From contig NZ_CP197471.1 of NCBI RefSeq assembly GCF_052180215.1, positions 2,638,001 to 2,702,000 of the forward strand: DNA of 64,000 nt. The letters are read 5' to 3'. The notes under the pieces were generated by a model. That model was not told the origin of the DNA. It saw only the letters and a list, made by a program, of their open reading frames with translations, and searched no databases. Position 1 is the first letter of the stretch; every line of letters starts with the position of its first letter. Below, one piece after another: positions 28,404 to 36,133 of the stretch. This DNA is from Pseudoneobacillus sp052180215. Its GTDB lineage: Bacteria; Bacillota; Bacilli; Bacillales; Cytobacillaceae. A program made the position numbers and the translations under genes.

Positions 28404-28481
28404 ACCAGTAATACTGGTTCTAGTGGGTTCGATTCCCACCCCGAAATTTTTTAGCAACATACAAAAAATTTCGAGGGTGGG
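28404..28481 (+). promoter_or_regulatory. structured leader RNA candidate upstream of the GNAT gene
   Basis: Three stems lie in the 270-bp gap before the GNAT gene. They are ACCAGT-AAT-ACTGGT (28404-28418), GTGGG-TTCGATT-CCCAC (28423-28439), and CGAAATTTTTT with AAAAAATTTCG (28442-28452 and 28463-28473). The second looks like a tRNA T-arm. CCCACCC (28435-28441) can instead pair with GGGTGGG (28475-28481), extending stem 3, so stems 2 and 3-extended exclude each other, as in attenuators. No known riboswitch consensus was recognised. The following 54 bases lead to the ribosome site. Confidence 0.5.
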
Positions 28482-28535
28482 GCTTCTCTTTTGCATGGGA
28501 TAAGTCTGGACTGCCCGCGGTTTGGAGGGATAAAC

Positions 28536-29096
28536 ATGCTCAAGAAACGTGATCTTTTTGAATGCCACGAACTTTATGACTTAGTGTCGCACCCAGAGGT
28601 CTTCCCTTTCGTGCGTCATAAAGCAAACTCCTATGAAGAGTTCCTTTTTATGACGAAGCAAACCATTGAAGCTGAAGAACGTGGAGAATTAATTTCTCGT
28701 ACAATTCTTGACGAATGGGGCACTCCGATTGGCACGATTAACTTGTTTGATATGGAAGACAATGCAGGCTTTTTAGGTACTTGGCTCGGTAAACCTTATC
28801 ACGGAAAAGGTTACAATAACCTTGCCAAAGATGCTTTTTTCCAAGAACTATTTTATGAACTCGGAATTGACACGATATTTATGCGAATCCGCAAAATTAA
28901 TGTTCGTTCTATTAAAGCAGCAGAGAAATTGCCTTATGTTGTCAAAGCAAATGAAACAAGAAAATCGCTTTATGAACAATTGAATGCCCAAGGTGATATT
29001 TACGATTTATATGAAATCTCGAAAGATCAGTATACATTACATGTATTACGTAATGGATTACCGCAAACGGATCAAACTCAATTACTAGAAGCTTAA
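28536..29096 (+). CDS. GNAT-family acetyltransferase (RimJ/RimL type)
   Basis: This GNAT protein (186 residues) has a recognisable acetyl-CoA site in LGTWLGKPYHGKGYNNLAKDAFF (near residues 81-103) and an FMRIRKINVRSIKAAEKLPYV segment typical of RimJ/RimL-like enzymes. The C-terminal 45 residues extend beyond the fold. The start at 28536 follows GGAGGGATAAAC; the ORF is open upstream into the structured leader, where translation is unlikely. The substrate is unknown. Confidence 0.8.
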   Translation: MLKKRDLFECHELYDLVSHPEVFPFVRHKANSYEEFLFMTKQTIEAEERGELISRTILDEWGTPIGTINLFDMEDNAGFLGTWLGKPYHGKGYNNLAKDAFFQELFYELGIDTIFMRIRKINVRSIKAAEKLPYVVKANETRKSLYEQLNAQGDIYDLYEISKDQYTLHVLRNGLPQTDQTQLLEA

Positions 29097-29101
29097 AAGA
29101 T

Positions 29102-29133
29102 AGTGGATCCTCATCAACAGGATCCACTTTTTT
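29102..29133 (+). terminator. terminator of the GNAT gene
   Basis: AGTGGATCCT pairs with AGGATCCACT around CATCAAC and is followed by a T run. Confidence 0.9.
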
Positions 29134-29138
29134 ACTTT

Positions 29139-29297
29139 TTAGTCTATTACGCTTTGTTCCATTGATTCTTCTGACTCATTTATTCCCATTTGAAGCATAA
29201 AATCTTCTACTTCTTCATTTGTTAAAGTTTCAAACCGACCGTCGTGAAAATAAACCTGTGTTTGGTTTGGATTAATTCGATTTAACCGAAAATTCAT
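29139..29297 (-). CDS. small acidic protein, 52 aa
   Basis: A small gene reads MNFRLNRINPNQTQVYFHDG... and ends EESMEQSVID. GGGGGTAGGAAG directly precedes the ATG. The second half is acidic (ETLTNEEVEDFMLQMGINES). I do not recognise a family. It stands alone between two terminators, which supports an independent transcript. Confidence 0.6.
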   Translation of the reverse strand: MNFRLNRINPNQTQVYFHDGRFETLTNEEVEDFMLQMGINESEESMEQSVID

Positions 29298-29381
29298 CTT
29301 CCTACCCCCCTGTCTTTTTATTTTTATTTTCCACTATTCTCTTTGTTTTCATTCCTCTTTATCAAATTGTTCATAAAATTG

Positions 29382-29413
29382 AAAAACTACTCTCCTATTT
29401 GAGAGTAGTTTTT
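29382..29413. terminator. terminator of the YflJ-like gene
   Basis: AAAAACTACTCTC pairs perfectly with GAGAGTAGTTTTT around a 6-nt loop, downstream of the minus-strand small gene. Confidence 0.85.
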
Positions 29414-29433
29414 ATCGTTAATATTTTTATCTA

Positions 29434-29583
29434 TTATTTATCTACTGTTGAATATTGAACATATAAATTACGGATGACATACGTTTTATATAGTTCCATT
29501 TTTTTATGTTCCACTGGATGTTTGGAAATCCCTAATTTTTTTAACTCCTGTACATACCAACCCTTTGATCCTGGATATGCCAT
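29434..29583 (-). CDS. small protein, YflJ/DUF2639-like, 49 aa
   Basis: The short product begins MAYPGSKGWYVQELKKLGI and continues with HPVEHKKMELYKTYVIRNLY. This pattern (GxKGWYV..LK..G...HPVE..K...YK) is that of YflJ-type DUF2639 proteins in Bacillus, which have no known function. AAGGGGGAA lies about 8 nt before the chosen ATG; another ATG two codons upstream is too close to it. Confidence 0.7.
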   Translation of the reverse strand: MAYPGSKGWYVQELKKLGISKHPVEHKKMELYKTYVIRNLYVQYSTVDK

Positions 29584-29661
29584 CTTCATTTCCCCCTTTT
29601 GATTGCTTGTCCATACACTTTATGCAATCAATAGGAAAATAATGACTTAACAATGAAAAAA

Positions 29662-29776
29662 AGCGCAAGTGCCTCGAACAGCCCCGACAAGCAAATGTTC
29701 TGTAGAGTAAGAAGTCTGCACTTTGACTTCTTACTCTACAGGTTATTTGACCTCGAGGGGCTAGGCGCTGAAGCTG
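29662..29776. repeat. intergenic stem-loop repeat with 16-bp perfect stem
   Basis: AGCGC...GCCT and AGGCGCT form the base, AGCCCC (29680-29685) and GGGGCT (29757-29762) the middle, and TGTAGAGTAAGAAGTC (29701-29716) with GACTTCTTACTCTACA (29725-29740) the top. I recall elements with CAGCCCCGACAAGC and GACCTCGAGGGGCT in other Bacillaceae gaps, so this is probably a dispersed repeat. Only one copy is in this window. Confidence 0.7.
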
Positions 29777-29837
29777 GATTACGAAAAACTTTTTCAAAAG
29801 TTATCCAATTTAAAATTAATATTTTTCTTAACAAAGA

Positions 29838-29868
29838 AAAAAAGCTGGCCATTTTTGCCAGCTTTCCT
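29838..29868 (-). terminator. terminator of the Ktr gene
   Basis: AAAGCTGGC pairs with GCCAGCTTT and a run of T follows on the minus strand. Confidence 0.85.
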
Positions 29869-29878
29869 TTAGGGTTGA

Positions 29879-31198
29879 TTATCCAGTTAAAATATCTTCA
29901 TCCGGATATTTAAAAGGCGGTTTCTGTGGTTTGGCCATTAAAAAAGCTAACGTCAATGGTCCTAATTTCCCTACAAACATCACAACAATGATGACAAGTT
30001 TTCCAAGCAGGCTTAAAGAAGGTGTAATTCCCATTGTTAAGCCTACTGTGCCAAAAGCAGAAACCACCTCAAATAAAAGAGTCAAGAAAGGTAAAGTTTC
30101 AATTATATTTAATACAAATAAGGAAGCAACAACTGTAACCACACTCGTCATGGCAATGGCTAATACTTTTGCAATATAACTGGACGGAATATTTTTTCGA
30201 AATAATCTAATATCATACCTTCCCTTAATAAATGAAATGGTGGAAAGGCAAATAACCATAAATGTAGTTAGCTTTATTCCGCCTCCTGTTGAGGCACTCC
30301 CAGCCCCAATAAACATTAAGATGATGATTAAAAATATCGTTGATTCGTGAAGGCTGCCAATATCTAATGTATTAAACCCTGCAGTCCTTGGGGACACAGC
30401 TTGAAAATAGGAAGTCCACAGCTTATCGAAAAGGGAAAGATTTCCGATCGTTTTAGGATTAGAATATTCCAATACAAACACGAAAAACATGGATAAAACG
30501 TTAATAATGAGTGTCCCTACAATCATCATTTTACTGTGAAGGCTCAGCTTTGAAAATGTTCCCTTGTCTTTTAAATCGGCAAGAACTGTAAAACCTAATC
30601 CACCTAATATAAAGAGAGAACTGATGACTATATTAATGACTGGATCTCCGGCATACTGCATTAAATTATCTGGCCATAAGGCAAATCCGGCATTGTTAAA
30701 CGCTGAAACGGAGTGAAATAAACTATAAAATAAACCCTTTTTCCATCCGAACTCAGGAATCCATCTTAATGCCAACAATATCATTGCAATAAGCTCAATC
30801 GTTAAAGAAAAGAAGAAAAGATTCCTAACGAGTTTAATAACCCCACCTATATTAATTTGGTTTAATGCCTGCTGCATTACTAATCTTTGTTTAATACCTA
30901 TTTTCTTCCCAAGCATGATGAAAATTAAAACCGCAAATGACATGATTCCCAAACCGCCAAGTTGAATTAATATCATAATGACGATTTGACCAAATAAAGT
31001 AAAGGTTGAACCTGGGTCAACTGTTGCCAAGCCAGTCACTGTCATAGCTGAGACGGAAATAAAGGAAGCATCAATCCATCGAATAGGATGTGTAGTTGAA
31101 ATAGGTAACTTTAATAACAGTGTACCTATACTGATAAAAAAAAGAAAAATAAAGGTCAGCAGCTGAGAAGGTGTAAGATTAATCGTTCTATTTTTCAT
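29879..31198 (-). CDS. Ktr-type potassium channel subunit (KtrB/KtrD)
   Basis: The 439-residue membrane protein has four repeats of the M1-P-M2 fold. Filter loops include SAMTVTGLATVD, SAFNNAGFALWP, SPRTAGFNTLD and SAFGTVGLTMG, each with the key glycine, and the gating loop reads GAGSASTGGGIKLTT. The C terminus ends YPDEDILTG, as in B. subtilis KtrB. It takes up potassium (with sodium) and needs a cytosolic KtrA/KtrC ring, whose gene is not here. The orphan position is more like ktrD, so I leave the symbol open. Confidence 0.9.
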   Translation of the reverse strand: MKNRTINLTPSQLLTFIFLFFISIGTLLLKLPISTTHPIRWIDASFISVSAMTVTGLATVDPGSTFTLFGQIVIMILIQLGGLGIMSFAVLIFIMLGKKIGIKQRLVMQQALNQINIGGVIKLVRNLFFFSLTIELIAMILLALRWIPEFGWKKGLFYSLFHSVSAFNNAGFALWPDNLMQYAGDPVINIVISSLFILGGLGFTVLADLKDKGTFSKLSLHSKMMIVGTLIINVLSMFFVFVLEYSNPKTIGNLSLFDKLWTSYFQAVSPRTAGFNTLDIGSLHESTIFLIIILMFIGAGSASTGGGIKLTTFMVICLSTISFIKGRYDIRLFRKNIPSSYIAKVLAIAMTSVVTVVASLFVLNIIETLPFLTLLFEVVSAFGTVGLTMGITPSLSLLGKLVIIVVMFVGKLGPLTLAFLMAKPQKPPFKYPDEDILTG

Positions 31199-31216
31199 AA
31201 TTCCCCTCTTAAAAAG

Positions 31217-31981
31217 TTATTTAAAAATCTTTCCTAAAACATCCTTTGCTCCGGTGACCGGAATGACAGATCCGGTTATAAAACTGGATTTTTCCTCTAC
31301 CAAAAACGAGATAACCCTAGAAATATCTTCCCCTGTACCGGGACGCCCAACAGGGTTTTCTTCAACTTTTACATCCTTACTATCATCGATAGTCTTTTCT
31401 TTCCATTGAGCCACGATATCACCCGGACAAACCATATTGACCGTAATACCATAGGGCGCTTCTTCTAAAGCCAACGTTTTCGTTAAAGACGCTAAGCCGG
31501 ATTTAGCAGCCGCAAAAGCTGACCGATAAATCCAACCAGGTGCTGTGTCAACTCGATCAAACCCAATCATAATTAATCTCCCCCAATGATTCTTTCGCAT
31601 AAGGGGAATAAAATGTTTCGATAAGTAAAAAACCGCATTTAAATTACCATTAATTAAGTATTCCCATTCCTCTTCCGTATAGTTAATCGTTTCTTTACGT
31701 TCATATATATATGGCCCTGCATTATGAATGACCACATCTATGAGAGTAAATTCCTTTAAGGATTTTTTAACGATACGCAAGCAATCTTCTTTTACTGAAA
31801 CATCTCCTTGTACACATATATTCTTAGTGCCAAATTGATTTAAAGATTTCACTAATCTTTCAGCTTCTTCTTTACTGTTTCTATAATTTAGGACGATATT
31901 ATACCCCTGTTGACCCAAATCCAATGCTATTCTTTTTCCAATACCTGTTGCACCGCCAGTAATTAATGCTGTTTTTTGCAT
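31217..31981 (-). CDS. SDR-fold protein lacking the catalytic Tyr
   Basis: This classical-SDR-length protein (254 residues from the start at 31981) has the NAD(P) motif ALITGGATGIGKRIA and IHNAGPY (the NNAG position). The active-site region reads SAFAAAKSGLASL, so phenylalanine occupies the tyrosine of YxxxK. The preceding strand MIGFDRVD lacks the catalytic serine. The protein probably binds dinucleotide but may not be a normal dehydrogenase. GTGAGG lies about 12 nt before the ATG. It follows no operon partner. Confidence 0.75.
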   Translation of the reverse strand: MQKTALITGGATGIGKRIALDLGQQGYNIVLNYRNSKEEAERLVKSLNQFGTKNICVQGDVSVKEDCLRIVKKSLKEFTLIDVVIHNAGPYIYERKETINYTEEEWEYLINGNLNAVFYLSKHFIPLMRKNHWGRLIMIGFDRVDTAPGWIYRSAFAAAKSGLASLTKTLALEEAPYGITVNMVCPGDIVAQWKEKTIDDSKDVKVEENPVGRPGTGEDISRVISFLVEEKSSFITGSVIPVTGAKDVLGKIFK

Positions 31982-32140
31982 CACTAACAAAACCTCACTA
32001 TTTTTCATGTATGTCAATATTTTAATAAGTCTTTAGTAAGATAGATAATTCCTCTTTATCAAATATTCATACGAACACTTGGGCGAATAAAAGCATATGA
32101 TGAGATAGTAAAATGGCTCAACTTTGAAAGGATGTCTAAA

Positions 32141-32632
32141 ATGTTTCCATGGAATTTATTCCCTTTTAATAAAAAATTTAATAATCCAATGGGCCAATTC
32201 GATCAAAATGATATCGAAAAGTATGTAAAAGATATGATGAATCAGATGATGCCAACTCAAATGCAAGATATGTTTGGATCACAAGATTGGATGAAAGATT
32301 GGATGAGACCTAAAACGAAACCGGAAGACCCTCCATCTGAACAAAAAAATGAGGGGAATCTATCCTATTCTGTCTTTGAAACCCATCATCATGTCTATAT
32401 CCGTATCCACATTAAAGAAGACACTTGGCTTTCTAAAATGAAATTGTACCATACTTCTAATCAATTAATCATTGAACATATTCCAAGTGAAGAGGATAAA
32501 CAAACGATCGTTTTACCAGCCATTGTTCGAAAAAAAGGAACAAGCGCCAACTATAAAGAAGGTATTTTAGAAATCAAATTACAAAAGAATATTGATATGC
32601 AATTTTCAGAAATTGAAGTAACTGAAAATTGA
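32141..32632 (+). CDS. Hsp20/alpha-crystallin-like protein, probably spore-associated
   Basis: The protein of 163 residues has an N-terminal half rich in Met, Gln and Asp (NQMMPTQMQDMFGSQDWMKDW). A degenerate alpha-crystallin domain follows from about residue 78 (LSYSVFETHHHVYIRIHI, then LIIEH and YKEGILEIKLQK). This resembles the Hsp20-like coat and germination proteins of Bacillus (CotM/GerT type). The start at 32141 is preferred because AAAGG lies 9 nt upstream; the ATG at 32132 touches it. Confidence 0.65.
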   Translation: MFPWNLFPFNKKFNNPMGQFDQNDIEKYVKDMMNQMMPTQMQDMFGSQDWMKDWMRPKTKPEDPPSEQKNEGNLSYSVFETHHHVYIRIHIKEDTWLSKMKLYHTSNQLIIEHIPSEEDKQTIVLPAIVRKKGTSANYKEGILEIKLQKNIDMQFSEIEVTEN

Positions 32633-32637
32633 TTTTT

Positions 32638-32671
32638 TAAAACATGTAGTCTTGACGACTATATGTTTTTT
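32638..32671 (+). terminator. terminator of the Hsp20-like gene
   Basis: AAAACAT-GTAGTC pairs with GACTAT-ATGTTTT (one mismatch) around TTGAC and is followed by T residues. Confidence 0.75.
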
Positions 32672-32678
32672 GCTTTAT

Positions 32679-32945
32679 TTACAGGTCCTTCATTATCTCT
32701 TTATGCAATTCGATTAGTATCATTTTATATTCATTTGAGATATTTGATTCTAATATCCTTTTAGTCGCAAGATAATATTTTTCAAAGATGCTCTTCCTAA
32801 TTCTTGGATGTGAATTTTCATCTTTTAGTTCTCTTTTTATTGCCTCTATTACTATTACTTCACTGTCAAGGTCTTCTTGAGCCAATAATCGATTATTCCA
32901 TAATTTCCGATATTCCACAAGAAGTTGTTCAAAGTCGTAACTCAT
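32679..32945 (-). CDS. small helical protein of unknown function, 88 aa
   Basis: The frame encodes a highly charged, probably all-helical protein beginning MSYDFEQLLVEYRKLWNN. No family recognised. GGAGG lies 8 nt before the ATG at 32945, which fixes the start. It is convergent with the Hsp20-like gene. Confidence 0.6.
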   Translation of the reverse strand: MSYDFEQLLVEYRKLWNNRLLAQEDLDSEVIVIEAIKRELKDENSHPRIRKSIFEKYYLATKRILESNISNEYKMILIELHKEIMKDL

Positions 32946-33047
32946 GATGTTTTGTTCCTCCATTCCATTTATACATTATTTTTACATAAATCCCATCCAT
33001 TCTGCAAAAAATAGACTAAAATCCAAATATTGAAAGGGATGAATCAC

Positions 33048-33293
33048 ATGACTGCACCTTATCGATGCCCAAATTGTAAGACTAATCGAAGCCGTTTTAA
33101 TGTCATAAAACAAGAGGCACATCCAGTAAAAATGGATCCTCAAACTGGAGATGTCATCCAGGATTATACAAATTCAACGCTAGAGCCATTCCATTTAGCA
33201 TACAATGGACCGTCCATTCGAGTTCAATGTGGTGCTTGCGGACTGATAGAAGATGAACTCACGTTTGTAAAATTTGGTGAGAGAAGCTCATAA
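33048..33293 (+). CDS. small zinc-ribbon protein, 81 aa
   Basis: CPNC near residue 6 and CGAC near residue 65 form a split zinc ribbon around a middle segment (GDVIQDYTNSTLEPFH). No family name recognised. Three in-frame ATG codons lie at the front; the one at 33048 is best spaced from AAAGGG. Confidence 0.65.
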   Translation: MTAPYRCPNCKTNRSRFNVIKQEAHPVKMDPQTGDVIQDYTNSTLEPFHLAYNGPSIRVQCGACGLIEDELTFVKFGERSS

Positions 33294-33296
33294 AGG

Positions 33297-33325
33297 AAAA
33301 AACACCTCGATTGAGGTGTTTTTTT
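33297..33325. terminator. bidirectional terminator
   Basis: AAAAAACACCTC and GAGGTGTTTTTT pair around GATT between convergent genes. Confidence 0.9.
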
Positions 33326-34142
33326 ACATAGATAATGATTCATGTAAAAAGCGCTGACTATCCACTTTCCAAGCACCAATAGGTGAAAACCGAACAAGAT
33401 GGATGGCTCCTTTATATCTTCTTCTTCCTTCACCTGTAATAAACCAATCAATTTCAACAGGAACAGAAAGGGATAATTCATCATTTATATCCTCGGCTGG
33501 TAACATATACATTCGGCCGATTCCTACATTTTCTACTTGATTGATTATTGGCTTCCACTTTATTTTTTGTAATGAAGCTGTTCTTAAAATGCTTTGATCC
33601 TGCTGTTTAAATCCAGCTATGTAGGATTGTACCAGTTCATATGGATCAACAGAGGCTAAATGCTCATCCAATTTACCAGCTGCTTTTAAAACCATTAATT
33701 TATGAGATAAATCCATCGCATTCGTACGGTGGGTGGTACTTCCGTAAAAATGAATGCAGAAATGACCGGGAAAATTGTTTTTCAATGCTCCCCCGCCATG
33801 CGGCATCCCGTGCATAGAAGCGGCAATCCATCTATCTTTATGAATGACGATTATCGCGCGACGTTTCCAACTCCATTCTCCATTATAAATTTTTTTCATA
33901 ATGGCTGTATCTTCTTTGGTAAGAGGTTGAACATCTGCATGATTGCTTCCAGCTCTTCTTTGAACCTTAAAGCGAAATCCTGTCTCACTATCCATGACAA
34001 TAAATTTACTGTATTTAGGTAAAAAGGTATTCGCTTTATCCCACGGCATGATATCAATGGTTAAACCAATTTCTTCTGCTTTACTGGATTCAAAGGGTAT
34101 TAAAAGAAAAAAAATAAAAAAAGCAGTATAAAAAACTTTCAT
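33324..34142 (-). CDS. secreted protein of unknown function with His-rich conserved core
   Basis: The 272-residue product has a signal peptide (residues 1-22, cleavage near SSKA-EE). The mature part carries VQRRAGSNHADVQPLT (near 64), ASMHGMPHGGGA (near 108) and FCIHFYGSTTHRTN (near 130), a set of His, Asp and Gly residues that looks like a metal or hydrolase site. I recall the same core in clostridial and bacillar exported proteins that also carry peptidoglycan-binding domains, so cell wall action is plausible but unproven. The gene is convergent with the zinc-ribbon gene. Confidence 0.65.
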   Translation of the reverse strand: MKVFYTAFFIFFLLIPFESSKAEEIGLTIDIMPWDKANTFLPKYSKFIVMDSETGFRFKVQRRAGSNHADVQPLTKEDTAIMKKIYNGEWSWKRRAIIVIHKDRWIAASMHGMPHGGGALKNNFPGHFCIHFYGSTTHRTNAMDLSHKLMVLKAAGKLDEHLASVDPYELVQSYIAGFKQQDQSILRTASLQKIKWKPIINQVENVGIGRMYMLPAEDINDELSLSVPVEIDWFITGEGRRRYKGAIHLVRFSPIGAWKVDSQRFLHESLSM

Positions 34143-34198
34143 TTCTCATCACTCAGTTCTTCATTTTTTTTATTTTTCTCCTTTTTTTAGGATATCAT

Positions 34199-35113
34199 TC
34201 AACTCTCTAATTCACTAAGTTGAGTATGAATCGCATCCCAATTTATTTTTTCGCCAATAAAAACAAGATTCAGTGGATAATTCATATCCTCTTTCATATA
34301 AATGGGCATGCCATATGAATATTGAAATAAATAAGGAAAATCATATTCGCTAAATTTTACGTAACCTTTAATTCGAAAAATACTATCAGGTAACGATCGT
34401 AAAAATTGTTCGAATTGATCTAAATCAACCTCTTTTTTAAAGGTATAAACAAAGGTACCTAATCTTAAATCTGTATGGATCTTTGCGGATTTTATATCTT
34501 CTTTTTTTGACAAAGACATTTCTCTTACAGATTTAATAGATATATCTGCATATGAGGTAAATATACAGATGGCATGAGGATTTAACCCCTGTACCTCAAA
34601 CGAAATTTTTGCTTGTTCTGAAGGTGACAAGGTGTCAACTTTATTAATAATTAGTAAATCGGCATGTTTTACTTGTTCTAATAATAATTGCTGTAATTGT
34701 GGCGATAACATAGAACGTGATAACCATCTAGCTCCATCCATTATGGTGATAACGCCCTTTATGATAAATTTATCGGCAAAATAAGGAGATAATATCGCAT
34801 CTAAGACCTCAACTGGATGAGCGGCCCCTGTTGTTTCGATATATATAACCTCTGGTTTTTCATTAAATAGCAAGGCTTGTAACTGTGATTCTAATTTGTC
34901 TTGAATAGAGCAGCAAATACAACCACCAAGCAATTCCTTCAATGCAATATCATCATCTACAGCATCCGAGTCAATCGATACATTTCCCAGCTCATTCATC
35001 ATTACAGCTACTTTTCGATTCTTTTTCTTTTCATCCTCTAGTAACCTTTTTAACAAAGTGGTTTTACCACTTCCAAGAAAGCCCGATAAAATATAAATTT
35101 CTGTCTTTGACAT
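34199..35113 (-). CDS. COG0523/CobW-family metal GTPase
   Basis: The product has 304 residues with Walker A LSGFLGSGKTTLLKRLL near the N terminus, the family metal motif GGCICC (CxCC, near residue 67), the ETTGAAHP switch and the base motif NKVD (near 155). A beta-rich CobW C-terminal domain follows. Such GTPases deliver zinc, cobalt or other metals; B. subtilis YciC/ZagA is a larger relative. The ATG at 35113 follows AAGGGAG, which sets the start nine codons inside the longest frame. Confidence 0.85.
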   Translation of the reverse strand: MSKTEIYILSGFLGSGKTTLLKRLLEDEKKKNRKVAVMMNELGNVSIDSDAVDDDIALKELLGGCICCSIQDKLESQLQALLFNEKPEVIYIETTGAAHPVEVLDAILSPYFADKFIIKGVITIMDGARWLSRSMLSPQLQQLLLEQVKHADLLIINKVDTLSPSEQAKISFEVQGLNPHAICIFTSYADISIKSVREMSLSKKEDIKSAKIHTDLRLGTFVYTFKKEVDLDQFEQFLRSLPDSIFRIKGYVKFSEYDFPYLFQYSYGMPIYMKEDMNYPLNLVFIGEKINWDAIHTQLSELES

Positions 35114-35191
35114 GTAGTTAACTCCCTTTTTATACATTTCTCTCGGTCCTAATGGTAAAGGATAAAGGGAACGATTTCAAATGATAAGTGA

Positions 35192-36016
35192 CTAAAAATT
35201 ATATATGTCGTATGGGGTAGTTTCAATAACTTGCTGGTCTGTTTCTGGAAGTTCAAAGCTATCTGTTTCCGACCCAGACTTTTTCATAACATGAAAGCCA
35301 AATGAAAGTAATTCGTCAATTGATAAATCCGTATAAATGTAGTGATGAATTTGATTTGCAATTGTAAACAAAGAAAAAAGAGTATCTGGTTTTAAAATTT
35401 GCTTTGTAAATGATTGGGCTAGCATCGAATATATTTCTTCTTTATTTTGATGGTCTTCCGTTAACATTTTAACGACCTTTAATAATTCGTCTGGATTTTT
35501 AACCGAATACTCTTTAGAATCGCTAGAAACATCCAGATCTTTTTTCATCTCTTCTGTTAAATTTAAATTCACTCCATTTGGAAATAGTTTAGAATATACA
35601 TCTATATATCCCTTCTTATCAAAAACAATAATATGGTCTATAGATATTCCCATATGCTTCGCTAATCTCTCTTTAAAATGGGCGTCTTTTTCAAAACCTT
35701 CTGGGGAATCTGTTTCAGTAGATAAAATAGGTTCTATCTGTTCATTAGGGATAGACGTCATTTCAATGGTTTCGGAATTGTTATTTGTCTTTGCCATTAT
35801 GGCTTTATGTACATTTCCTTCTTTTAGTGTTAACAATAAATAGCTTTTTTCAGAATACTCACCTAATACCTTATCATCTGTTGAAGAAGGAATGGTTTGA
35901 ACCTCTTCCATTTGGGTTTCGACAACAGGATTATTCTTAAACTTTGATTCTTTATCAGCGTAAAAATTGCTTGCAATAAATCCAGCTATTAAAAGTAGAA
36001 ACACTGCTTTTTTCAT
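35192..36016 (-). CDS. exported LytR-CpsA-Psr-like protein, divergent
   Basis: A protein of about 274 residues has an N-terminal signal or anchor (MKKAVFLLLIAGFIASNF). The soluble part shows the strand order of an LCP domain (YLLLTLKEGN, IEMTSIPNEQ, HIIVFDKKGYIDVY), but the arginines and aspartates that bind polyprenyl phosphate in true LCP ligases are not evident. It may be an inactive relative or only a look-alike. The start at 36016 sits 8 nt after GGAG. Confidence 0.5.
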   Translation of the reverse strand: MKKAVFLLLIAGFIASNFYADKESKFKNNPVVETQMEEVQTIPSSTDDKVLGEYSEKSYLLLTLKEGNVHKAIMAKTNNNSETIEMTSIPNEQIEPILSTETDSPEGFEKDAHFKERLAKHMGISIDHIIVFDKKGYIDVYSKLFPNGVNLNLTEEMKKDLDVSSDSKEYSVKNPDELLKVVKMLTEDHQNKEEIYSMLAQSFTKQILKPDTLFSLFTIANQIHHYIYTDLSIDELLSFGFHVMKKSGSETDSFELPETDQQVIETTPYDIYNF

Positions 36017-36092
36017 CATAATCACTCCAAAATAGACTCTATACTGTCCATTTTGGAAAAAAATTCATTTAAATATACTCCAACTTAAAGTA

Positions 36093-36127
36093 AAAAAGGA
36101 ACTGTCCACTTAGGACAATTCCTTTTT
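36093..36127. terminator. terminator downstream of the CtpB-like gene
   Basis: AAAAAGGAA-TGTCC pairs with GGACA-TTCCTTTTT around ACTTA. Confidence 0.85.
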
Positions 36128-36133
36128 AGCTTC

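Noticed and set aside
28404..28450. tRNA gene suggested by GTGGGTTCGATTCCCAC
   Set aside because: Only the T-arm and one short hairpin are present; the acceptor 5' strand (needed TTTCGGG type), D-arm and a 7-base anticodon loop cannot be found upstream.
28356..28568. 70-codon minus-strand ORF over the GNAT leader
   Set aside because: It has no ribosome site and overlaps the structured leader; probably chance.
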